Part shown: piece by piece, positions 38,560 to 44,836 of the stretch
Layout of the letters: every line of letters begins with the position of its first letter
Position numbering within the stretch: position 1 is the first letter of the stretch
From: JALORV01 sp963791235
GTDB taxonomy: Bacteria > Pseudomonadota > Gammaproteobacteria > Burkholderiales > Burkholderiaceae_F
Assembly: GCA_963791235.1 (NCBI GenBank)
Contig: CAWBRW010000009.1
Location: forward strand, 124,001-188,000
DNA: 64,000 nucleotides
Direction: 5' to 3'
The notes under the pieces: model-generated
Databases searched by the model: none
Seen by the model: only the letters and a program-made list of their open reading frames with translations
Told to the model about the DNA's origin: nothing
Translations under genes and position numbers: made by a program

Positions 38560-38653
38560 TATTGGCGCGCGTTCGCGGGGGGGTTGGGGTCCCAGGTTAT
38601 CCGGCGACGGCCGCCTTATCCGGTATCCCGTCAACGACTAAATCGAGTTAGGC
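38560..38653 (+). other. attI recombination region
   Basis: This is the region between the intI promoter and the first cassette. It ends in GTTAGGC (38647-38653), the core site where the first cassette is joined. attI sites are not conserved between integron families, so only the position and the core site support the call. A cassette promoter Pc would be expected here or within intI; no strong plus-strand promoter is obvious. Confidence 0.75.
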
Positions 38654-38657
38654 AACT

Positions 38658-39203
38658 GTGGGCGCCACTCCGGTGTTCGATGACGCGTTGAGTCCCGTTC
38701 TTCGCATATCGGAGTTTGCGAAAGACGGCCTGGGGGGTCGACTCGGACGTTTACTGCGAGCGTTGCCACTCTCCCTCGCTTCGCGCAATGTCGACCCAGC
38801 GGCTGGCTGCTGGTTGCCCTATCTAGGGCGGATCAGCGGGAAGCAGTTTCTACTTCAGCGCAACGAGGCCGCGCGTGCGATCTGCGGCAAACCATCGATG
38901 CCTCACTGTCTGGCCGTCCGTGTCAACTTCGTTGTACGGGACGGTGAAGAAATAGCGAATGACGAAGGGCCGGTCTTTGACCAACTCGCCATCGATCTGA
39001 CTCATTTGATTTGCCGCTCTGGGATCGGCGTCCACGTTGCGACCATAACGGTCCAAGGTATTCGCCTGTTTGTGTTCTATTGCCGAGAGCCGTTGAGCCG
39101 AGAACAATTGCTGGAGACGATCAGGGGCAGTTTTGACCCTGACCGGGTATCGGTTCGTTGTAAGCCTGATCCCCGTTGGACCCTCTACCGTGCAATGGCC
39201 TAA
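38658..39203 (+). CDS. Cassette 1: protein of unknown function
   Basis: The 181-residue soluble protein has no recognised family. Visible features are a basic N-terminal half (GRLGRLLRALPLSLASR) and a second half of alternating strands and helices (CLAVRVNFVVRDGEEI, GVHVATITVQGIRLFVFYCREPLSREQLLETI). The GTG at 38658 follows the attI core by only 4 bases, so its ribosome site would lie in attI; the next in-frame starts are far inside. As the first cassette it is the most likely to be expressed from Pc. Confidence 0.65.
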   Translation: MGATPVFDDALSPVLRISEFAKDGLGGRLGRLLRALPLSLASRNVDPAAGCWLPYLGRISGKQFLLQRNEAARAICGKPSMPHCLAVRVNFVVRDGEEIANDEGPVFDQLAIDLTHLICRSGIGVHVATITVQGIRLFVFYCREPLSREQLLETIRGSFDPDRVSVRCKPDPRWTLYRAMA

Positions 39204-39317
39204 CTCGGCGTTGAACCCGACGCTCGCGACTGTGGCTCCGTCTGGCAACCTCAACGACCATGCGCCGCAGCTTCGGCATTACCGCGCCCGCGGGCGCGGG
39301 TTAACTCAAAGTTAGGC
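39198..39317 (+). repeat. attC site of cassette 1 (120 bp)
   Basis: It has inverse core GCCTAAC at 39198 and core GTTAGGC at 39311. The long middle contains CGCGCCCGCGGGCGCGGG-type hairpin sequence. Confidence 0.85.
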
Positions 39318-39348
39318 GCCAAGAGGTCGCACAACGACGGACGCCATC

Positions 39349-39951
39349 ATGGACAGCATTGCTGCAGCTCTTGTCTCGGCTGAGTTCATTCGCGGCGCGG
39401 CGCTCCTGGCGCTCACGGCGGTTCTCACAGGGTTTCTTGTTCCTCAGATCGCAGCGGCCCTTGCGGAACGCCGCCACAGGAAGCAGAAGCTATTTGAGGC
39501 TGAGCTTACTCGCCAACGCGATGTTCTAGCGGCTCAGTCAGAACTCCTTCGCAACATGTCAAAGATCGCGTGGAGACTTCAGCTACTGAACATAGCCGTC
39601 TCCTTCTACCGACTGGGTGGCAATCAAGCAAGCTACGACAAGGCCTCGGAACGGTACGAGGCAGAAGCAGCAGACTTGCTAGGTCAACTCCGCGCGGAGC
39701 TAAGTACGTCGAAGCGCCTCGTGTCAACAGCACTTTACGGCAAGCTGCGTACCCTCTATTTTGAAACCCTTCTGCCCATCGACGCGAAGCTACATGCCCT
39801 CATCCGCAACAACGCAACCTCAACAATGGAAGAGTGGGAAAGACAGCACGACACTTCCTTCAGGGTCGCACAGACTGAGATCGAGAACGTGCTTGCCGAT
39901 CTCGCACTTGAGTTGCAGTTAACTTCGCCGACGGCAAATGTTGGCGCCTAA
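39349..39951 (+). CDS. Cassette 2: single-pass membrane protein with helical cytoplasmic domain
   Basis: The 200-residue product has one hydrophobic helix at about residues 14-38 (GAALLALTAVLTGFLVPQI). A strongly basic coiled-coil stretch (ERRHRKQKLFEAELTRQRD) follows, and the remaining 130 residues are helical. Cassettes 7 and 25 encode proteins of the same layout but low obvious identity. No family is recognised. Such one-helix-plus-helical-domain proteins occur often in integron cassettes and near defence genes, but the function is unknown. Confidence 0.75.
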   Translation: MDSIAAALVSAEFIRGAALLALTAVLTGFLVPQIAAALAERRHRKQKLFEAELTRQRDVLAAQSELLRNMSKIAWRLQLLNIAVSFYRLGGNQASYDKASERYEAEAADLLGQLRAELSTSKRLVSTALYGKLRTLYFETLLPIDAKLHALIRNNATSTMEEWERQHDTSFRVAQTEIENVLADLALELQLTSPTANVGA

Positions 39952-40023
39952 CCCTTCGCTGCACCCGACTGGCTACGGCTGGCTGCGCCAACCTCCGCCA
40001 GCGGGTGAGCTCAAACGTTAGGT
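39946..40023 (+). repeat. attC site of cassette 2 (78 bp)
   Basis: It runs from GCCTAAC at 39946 to GTTAGGT at 40017. GGCTACGGCTGGCTGCGCC forms the hairpin tip. Confidence 0.88.
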
Positions 40024-40026
40024 GCC

Positions 40027-40320
40027 ATGCTCAAGATCGCTGCGTTCCTGCTTATCGTTGCGTTGGCCTACTCGGCGCCATCGGTGGCGGCGGAGATTTC
40101 GCGGACTGATGCTGTAGCAATTGCACTTCGAGAGGCCGGTTGTCGCAAGGATGAAGATTGCGATGTCCGTGGTGGACTGAAAGACGGAAAGTGGGTCTTT
40201 GTTGTGTGGTTCGTGATGGGTCGGAACGCTGACGGTTCTCCTCAGTTCGCGCCCGGTGGATGGGTCGGGCTCACGCTCAATGCACAGGGGGTAGTCATTG
40301 ATCGCATGCCTGGCGCCTAA
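40027..40320 (+). CDS. Cassette 3: small exported protein
   Basis: The 97-residue product starts with a signal peptide (MLKIAAFLLIVALAYSAPSVAAE). The mature part of about 75 residues has two cysteines six residues apart (CRKDEDC) that could form a disulfide, then beta strands (GKWVFVVWFVMGRN, GGWVGLTLNAQGVVIDRMPG). The pattern resembles small periplasmic PepSY/YPEB-like inhibitors, but this is not certain. The ATG lies 3 bases after the upstream attC, so it is translated from a very short leader. Confidence 0.75.
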   Translation: MLKIAAFLLIVALAYSAPSVAAEISRTDAVAIALREAGCRKDEDCDVRGGLKDGKWVFVVWFVMGRNADGSPQFAPGGWVGLTLNAQGVVIDRMPGA

Positions 40321-40395
40321 CCCGTCGCTCAACACGGACGCCCACCAGCGGGCATTCAGCCCGCCGGTGGTCGCCGGTTAGCTTGTTCGTTAGGC
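40315..40395 (+). repeat. attC site of cassette 3 (81 bp)
   Basis: It runs from GCCTAAC at 40315 to GTTAGGC at 40389. The centre CCACCAGCGGGC...GCCCGCCGGTGG is a strong inverted repeat. Confidence 0.87.
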
Positions 40396-40483
40396 GACAC
40401 AGGGTGAGCACCTCGCGAATTGGGCTCGTGCCCTTGGAGCCAGACGGCGAGCGGCTCGTCGCGTATCTCGAACGGAGGACACC

Positions 40484-41041
40484 ATGGGACTCTTGACCTT
40501 CAGTATCAACGTCACCCTGGACGGCTGCGTCGACCACCAGGAAGGAATCGCCGACGACGAGACACACGCCTTCTTCACCCGCCTCATGGACGAGGGCGGG
40601 GCGATGCTGTGGGGCCGCGTCACCTACGAGATGATGGAGAGCTACTGGCCAGCGGTCGCCCGCGGCGACGCGGAGGCACCGCCGGCGATGCGCGAGTGGG
40701 CGGTCAAGCTGGAGGCCAAGCCGAAGTACGTGGTGTCCTCGACGCGAAAGGACTTCCCGTGGACCAACAGCCACCACATCGCCGGCGACCTGCGCACGGG
40801 CGTACAGAAGCTCAAGGACGCGACCCCGGACGGCGTGCTCCTCGGTAGCGGCAAGCTCGCGACCGAGCTGGACCGGCTGGATCTGATCGACGAGTACAAG
40901 TTACTCGTCCACCCCAGGATCGCCGGCCACGGCCCGACCCTGTACGAGAGCGGGCTGCCCAGCACGCGACGGCTCGAGTTGATCTCGGCGAAGCCGCTCC
41001 GCAGCGGCGCGGTCGCCATGCACTACCGGCGCGCGCGCTGA
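40484..41041 (+). CDS. Cassette 4: RibD C-terminal/dihydrofolate-reductase-like protein
   Basis: The 185-residue protein shows the RibD_C (DHFR-like fold) pattern: TFSINVTLDGCVDH at the start, GAMLWGRVTYEMMESYWP, KYVVSSTRKDFPW, PDGVLLGSGKLATEL and DEYKLLVHPRIAGHGPTLYE. Proteins of this family bind NADPH and reduce pteridine- or flavin-like substrates; true trimethoprim-resistant DHFRs are a different branch. GGAGGA precedes the ATG. It is GC-rich unlike its neighbours, suggesting an actinobacterial-like source. Confidence 0.88.
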   Translation: MGLLTFSINVTLDGCVDHQEGIADDETHAFFTRLMDEGGAMLWGRVTYEMMESYWPAVARGDAEAPPAMREWAVKLEAKPKYVVSSTRKDFPWTNSHHIAGDLRTGVQKLKDATPDGVLLGSGKLATELDRLDLIDEYKLLVHPRIAGHGPTLYESGLPSTRRLELISAKPLRSGAVAMHYRRAR

Positions 41042-41060
41042 CTCGGAGATGGGTCATGTC

Positions 41061-41129
41061 GCCTAACAACGCGCTGCACTCGGACGGGCCTCGCGTTGCT
41101 CGGCCCGCCGGTGAGCGCGGGCGTTAGAC
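41061..41129 (+). repeat. attC site of cassette 4 (69 bp)
   Basis: It runs from GCCTAAC at 41061 to GTTAGAC at 41123. CGGGCC...GGCCCG forms the centre. Confidence 0.87.
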
Positions 41130-41147
41130 GCCACGTCATCCTTCTCG

Positions 41148-41480
41148 ATGAATCGTTGGAACATCCCCGCCTGGCTGGAGCGTGAGGTTGTCGAGCGCGA
41201 TCGTTCGTGTGTCTACTGCGGCACCTCGTTCGCTCAGGTTTCTGCCGCGCGTCGCGACCGTCCTTCGTGGGAGCACATCGTGAACGATGCTCGCATCATC
41301 ACGAGAGAGAACATCGCTCTTTGCTGCATCGGGTGCAACGCCAGCAAAGGCACTAAGGCCCTAGCGGTTTGGCTCGAGTCTCGCTACTGCATCGCTCGCG
41401 GCATCACCGGGCGCTCGGTAGCGCCAGTGGTCCGGGCGGCACTCACTGCCTTAGCATCGCATGCTGCGAGTGGCGTCTAA
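41148..41480 (+). CDS. Cassette 5: HNH endonuclease
   Basis: The 110-residue protein is a compact HNH nuclease. CVYCG and CIGCN provide a zinc-binding cysteine pair set, SWEHIVND carries the first His (HNH box) and NIALCCIGCNASKGTKA the conserved Asn and the NASKG helix. It probably cleaves DNA with a single metal ion. No methylase or partner is in the same cassette. A defence or restriction role is a possibility from the fold alone. Confidence 0.88.
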   Translation: MNRWNIPAWLEREVVERDRSCVYCGTSFAQVSAARRDRPSWEHIVNDARIITRENIALCCIGCNASKGTKALAVWLESRYCIARGITGRSVAPVVRAALTALASHAASGV

Positions 41481-41552
41481 CCCGTCGTTGCACCCGACGT
41501 GCTACGGCTGGCCTCGCCAGCCTTCGACCGCGGGTGAACTCCAACGTTAGGC
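41475..41552 (+). repeat. attC site of cassette 5 (78 bp)
   Basis: It runs from GTCTAAC at 41475 to GTTAGGC at 41546. GGCTGGC...GCCAGCC is at the tip. Confidence 0.88.
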
Positions 41553-41559
41553 ATCACAA

Positions 41560-42180
41560 ATGTCACTCTTCCTCGCATTCCTTGTAGCTGCAACGATCCT
41601 TGCGTTCACGCCAGGGCCGGGCATCGCGTACGTCGTGGCGCGCACTGTCTCCGGCGGCCGAGCCGAGGGGCTTGCATCGTGCCTCGGAACTGCGCTGGGC
41701 GGAATGCTGCATGTGTTGGCAGCCGCGTTCGGACTCTCCGCAGTTCTGGCCACCTCCGCATTCGCTTTCTCGGTTGTCAAGTACGTGGGTGCCGCGTACC
41801 TGATTTATCTTGGTCTTCGGCTCTTGCTGAGCAAGCAGTCGGCCGAACTGGCCGAGGCAGCGCCTGCGCTGGGCTTTCGCCGCGCATTGCGCGACGGAGC
41901 GGTGGTCGAAGCTCTGAACGTCAAGACGGCCATCTTCTTTCTCGCCTTCTTGCCGCAGTTCGTCGTAGTAGGTGAACCTCTGGTGCCGCAGTTGCTGCTT
42001 CTTGGCACCATCTGCGTCGCGCTGAACACCGGCGTTGACGTTCTCGCCGTGTTCGGGGCATCTCGCTTTCTGGGTTCAGGCGTTGCCAGGGCGGCGCGCG
42101 AACGTTTGCTCACGCGCGCTTCGGGTGTCACGATGCTGGGGCTTGGGGTCTATCTTGCGGCCGCCAAACGCGACGCCTAA
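41560..42180 (+). CDS. Cassette 6: LysE/RhtB family amino-acid exporter
   Basis: The 206-residue membrane protein has six predicted helices and the family N-terminus FLVAATILAFTPGPGIAYVVART. It also has GLASCLGTALGGMLHVLAAAFGLS, the VKYVGAAYLIYLGLRLL segment and FFLAFLPQFV. Members export homoserine, threonine, lysine or related amino acids and some analogues. The ATG lies 8 bases after the attC core. As a cassette it may protect against a toxic amino-acid-like compound. Confidence 0.92.
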   Translation: MSLFLAFLVAATILAFTPGPGIAYVVARTVSGGRAEGLASCLGTALGGMLHVLAAAFGLSAVLATSAFAFSVVKYVGAAYLIYLGLRLLLSKQSAELAEAAPALGFRRALRDGAVVEALNVKTAIFFLAFLPQFVVVGEPLVPQLLLLGTICVALNTGVDVLAVFGASRFLGSGVARAARERLLTRASGVTMLGLGVYLAAAKRDA

Positions 42181-42232
42181 CCCGTCGTTCCGGCCGACCG
42201 CCTACGGCGGCGGCTGAACTCCAACGTTAGGC
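42175..42232 (+). repeat. attC site of cassette 6 (58 bp)
   Basis: It runs from GCCTAAC at 42175 to GTTAGGC at 42226. It is the shortest site of the array, with a CGCC-TAC-GGCG tip. Confidence 0.88.
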
Positions 42233-42253
42233 CCCTGAAGTAGGAGCGATGGC

Positions 42254-42700
42254 ATGAGTGACGGAGTTCAAGCAGCGCTCATTGGTGCTTCCATCGGCGG
42301 GCTCATCGCGTTAGTAGGCACGATGCTTTCCGCCCTATTCGCAGATCGTCGGCTTCGAGCCGAGGCTCTCAAGCGCGACGTCGAGTGGCGCCGAGAGAAG
42401 TGCAATGAGGCATACAGCCAAGCAATCTACTTTCTGTTCAAATTGCAGAGCAGAGCGAGTTCAGACGGTCTCACGGACGAAACAGCGATCGAGAACCTTA
42501 GCGAAGCTCAGCGATACCTGTCGTTGTTGCAGGCGTACCACCCTCGAGCTGAAGAACGCTCAAAGCTGAGCGGCGCGGCAGAGCATCTGAAGGCTTGCGC
42601 GAAGGGGTCAGTCGCCATCGCTTTGGCCGCAGAAGCTGCTAGGAACGTAGTAGAGCATTCGCTGCATTCCACCTGGAGCCCGACAGTTCGGCAGTCGTAG
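42254..42700 (+). CDS. Cassette 7: single-pass membrane protein with helical domain
   Basis: The 148-residue product has one hydrophobic helix at about 7-29 (AALIGASIGGLIALVGTMLSALF), then a basic-acidic helical stretch (DRRLRAEALKRDVEWRREKCNEAYSQ) and about 90 further helical residues. It has the layout of cassettes 2 and 25. No family name or catalytic residues can be given. The ATG at 42254 is preceded by GGAGCGATGGC. Confidence 0.75.
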   Translation: MSDGVQAALIGASIGGLIALVGTMLSALFADRRLRAEALKRDVEWRREKCNEAYSQAIYFLFKLQSRASSDGLTDETAIENLSEAQRYLSLLQAYHPRAEERSKLSGAAEHLKACAKGSVAIALAAEAARNVVEHSLHSTWSPTVRQS

Positions 42701-42714
42701 ACTTCCGTGCAGGC

Positions 42715-42792
42715 GCCTAACCCCTCCATCGAGCGGACGTTCCAAAGGCCGCTTCGCGCCCTTTGGCCCGCCGCTCATGTCGAACGTTAGGC
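42715..42792 (+). repeat. attC site of cassette 7 (78 bp)
   Basis: It runs from GCCTAAC at 42715 to GTTAGGC at 42786. It differs from the attC of cassette 9 at only three positions by eye. Confidence 0.9.
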
Positions 42793-42937
42793 GCCGCATG
42801 AGAACCGCGCCCCGGTGAGTCTCTAACCGGCAGTACGGGCGCTCTAGACGCCTGCTTCCGCCCAGCCGTTGTTGCCTCGGGTGAGTCCCGATAACATCAC
42901 CCGCGCTGCGTCCGCAGCGATCCCTATGGAGGTGGTC

Positions 42938-43336
42938 ATGCGATTTGTGAATGTCAGCGGCATCTTTGCAGCCGGACTCATCGCAACCGGCATCGCGCTC
43001 TCACAGCAGGCTCCCCCGACGGAGAACAAAGGGGTTGCGGTGAAACCTGTCGGGGCGATGAATCTAGGAAGTGAAATCGATGGCATGTCGGGTCGGCAGC
43101 TTCGGATGCGCTTCATTACGATGGAGCCCGGAGGGCACTTTGCTGTGCACAATCACAAGGACCGACCCACCTTGGAATACATCTTGGCAGGGACGGTGAT
43201 CGAGTACCGCGATGGCGTAGCAAAGGAATACAAGGCCGGTGATGTGGTGCTCGCCGACAAGAACACGACGCACTGGTGGCAGAACAAGGGCACGGAACAG
43301 GTCGTGTTCCTTCCCGTCGACATCTTCAAACCATAA
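42938..43336 (+). CDS. Cassette 8: exported cupin-domain protein
   Basis: The 132-residue product begins with a signal-like segment (VSGIFAAGLIATGIALSQ). A single cupin domain follows: MEPGGHFAVHNHKDRPTLEYILAG holds the metal-ligand histidines and Glu, and DKNTTHWWQNKGTEQVVFLPVDI the third histidine. GGAGG at 42928-42932 selects the ATG at 42938; the longer frame upstream has no ribosome site. It is clearly homologous to cassette 16, which lacks the signal segment. The substrate is unknown. Confidence 0.85.
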   Translation: MRFVNVSGIFAAGLIATGIALSQQAPPTENKGVAVKPVGAMNLGSEIDGMSGRQLRMRFITMEPGGHFAVHNHKDRPTLEYILAGTVIEYRDGVAKEYKAGDVVLADKNTTHWWQNKGTEQVVFLPVDIFKP

Positions 43337-43384
43337 CGCGCGGCGTTAGCGTCGCGCTGGACAGTTCTCGGTTTGAGGTGGTTT

Positions 43385-43444
43385 GCCTAACTTTGCGTTC
43401 AAGCGCCGACGCCCTGCGGGCGCGGCACACCTCTGGCGTTAGGC
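43385..43444 (+). repeat. attC site of cassette 8 (60 bp)
   Basis: It runs from GCCTAAC at 43385 to GTTAGGC at 43438. GCGCCGACGC...GGGCGCGGC is in the middle. It belongs to the same type as the site at 47182. Confidence 0.85.
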
Positions 43445-43450
43445 GTCACG

Positions 43451-44245
43451 ATGCAGGCCTTCGTCTGCTCTTTCGATCGAGCTCAGGTTGCGTACGAGGC
43501 CTTGGGATCGTCAAGCACATCCCTCGTCCTCGTACACGGCTGGTGTTGCGATCGCACGTACTGGGACCTACAGTTCGCGCCGCTTGCCACCCGGTGGCGT
43601 GTAGTGCGCCTTGACCTTACAGGCCATGGTCAGTCGGACTGCGGGCGCACCGACTGGACTATGGCCGCGTTCGGCGCAGACGTGTCTGCCGTCGTCTCAG
43701 CCGCAGGCCTCACCAACGCCATTCTTGTGGGTCATTCCATGGGTGCAGACGTCGTCTTGGAGGCTGCGCGTCTGCTGAAAGGCCGCGTACGCGGCCTGGT
43801 CTGGGTTGATCAATACAACCAACTCTCGACGTTCATGTCCGAAGCCCGAGTGCAAGAGCGCATAGCCCCTTTCCGTGCCAATTTCACCGAGACTACGCGC
43901 GCATTCATTCAACGAGCGTTTTCGTCGGCGTCGGACTCGAGCTTGATCGAGCGCGTGGCTGCTCACATATCTTCAGCCCCTGAATCTATAGCGCTCGCAG
44001 CTCTTGAGGCGACGTGGAACCACGGTCGTTCGGTTCCAGACCTCTTAGCTGAACTCGATCTCCCCGTCGTTGCCATCAACGCTGAGCGCCCATCGACTGA
44101 CGTTCTTTCCATGGAGCAGCACGGAGTCGAGGTGCTTCTGATGCCGGGTGTCGGGCACTTCCCTATGCTGGAGAACCCGAGCGATTTCAACCATTGTCTC
44201 GCTCGGGCAGTCGAACTGGTCTTCCCCAAGGATGCAGACGCCTAA
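43451..44245 (+). CDS. Cassette 9: alpha/beta hydrolase
   Basis: The 264-residue protein has the alpha/beta hydrolase layout. LVLVHGWCCDRTYWD is the oxyanion loop, VRLDLTGHGQSD follows, the nucleophile Ser is in LVGHSMGADV, and the His is in MPGVGHFPMLENPSDF near the end. Size and motifs fit esterase/lactonase-like members. The natural substrate is unknown. The ATG lies 6 bases after the upstream attC core. Confidence 0.9.
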   Translation: MQAFVCSFDRAQVAYEALGSSSTSLVLVHGWCCDRTYWDLQFAPLATRWRVVRLDLTGHGQSDCGRTDWTMAAFGADVSAVVSAAGLTNAILVGHSMGADVVLEAARLLKGRVRGLVWVDQYNQLSTFMSEARVQERIAPFRANFTETTRAFIQRAFSSASDSSLIERVAAHISSAPESIALAALEATWNHGRSVPDLLAELDLPVVAINAERPSTDVLSMEQHGVEVLLMPGVGHFPMLENPSDFNHCLARAVELVFPKDADA

Positions 44246-44317
44246 CCCCTCCATCGAGCGGACGTTTCAAAGGCCGCTTCGCGCCCTTTGTCCCGCCGCT
44301 CATGTCGAACGTTAGAC
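44240..44317 (+). repeat. attC site of cassette 9 (78 bp)
   Basis: It runs from GCCTAAC at 44240 to GTTAGAC at 44311. It is nearly identical to the attC at 42715. Confidence 0.9.
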
Positions 44318-44381
44318 CTGCTCTGTGCACTCGACAAAAGGCCGGACTGACGTGAGGCGCATAAATTAAGGAGCCGAGTAC

Positions 44382-44729
44382 ATGAAGCACAGAGGCAGTT
44401 GCCACTGCGGCAGAGTCGCATTTGAGGTCGAAGGGGAAATAAGAGGAGCGATGGCGTGCAATTGCTCAATCTGCCAGCGCAAAGGTTCGTTGCTTTGGTT
44501 CGTCGCAAGAGAAAAGCTTCATCTCCTCACCCCGGAAGAAGCGGCTAGCACCTACACGTTCAATAAGCACGTCATCAAACATCGGTTCTGTCCGGTCTGC
44601 GGCATACATCCCTACGGTGAAGGCAAAGATCCCAAAGGCAACGCTATGGCCGCCATCAACATTCGCTGCCTAGAAAGCATCGACCTTTCCGCTATCCCGG
44701 TTCAAAGCTACGATGGTCGCTCGCTCTAG
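44382..44729 (+). CDS. Cassette 10: GFA-family zinc protein
   Basis: This 115-residue CENP-V/GFA protein has the zinc-binding cysteines of the family: GSCHCGRVAFEVEG, CNCSICQRKGSLLWF and HRFCPVCGIHPYGEG. The founding member (Gfa) was described as adding formaldehyde to glutathione; most homologues are untested. AAGGAGC lies before the ATG. Two more GFA cassettes (15 and 19) and two GFA genes after the array show that this family is over-represented here. Confidence 0.92.
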   Translation: MKHRGSCHCGRVAFEVEGEIRGAMACNCSICQRKGSLLWFVAREKLHLLTPEEAASTYTFNKHVIKHRFCPVCGIHPYGEGKDPKGNAMAAINIRCLESIDLSAIPVQSYDGRSL

Positions 44730-44796
44730 ACCGGCGAGGCGCAATATTTCCTTCCAGCGGACGGACTACGGCTGCCGCTGAAGTAAGGCGTTCGGC
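44723..44796 (+). repeat. Degenerate attC after cassette 10
   Basis: A site with CCAGCGGACGGACTACGG and CGCTGAAGT arms is present, but the left core is decayed (GCTCTAG) and the right core reads GTTCGGC. It was probably a working attC that has mutated, which would fix the gamma-glutamyltransferase gene to the GFA cassette. Confidence 0.5.
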
Positions 44797-44836
44797 ATCG
44801 GCCTCACACAACTGCCGGCACTCGAGGAGACGCGCC

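Noticed and set aside
43338..43360. GTTAGCG sequence after cassette 8 considered as another attC core
   Set aside because: It does not match GTTRRRY, and no left arm or inverted repeat precedes it; the true site is at 43385.
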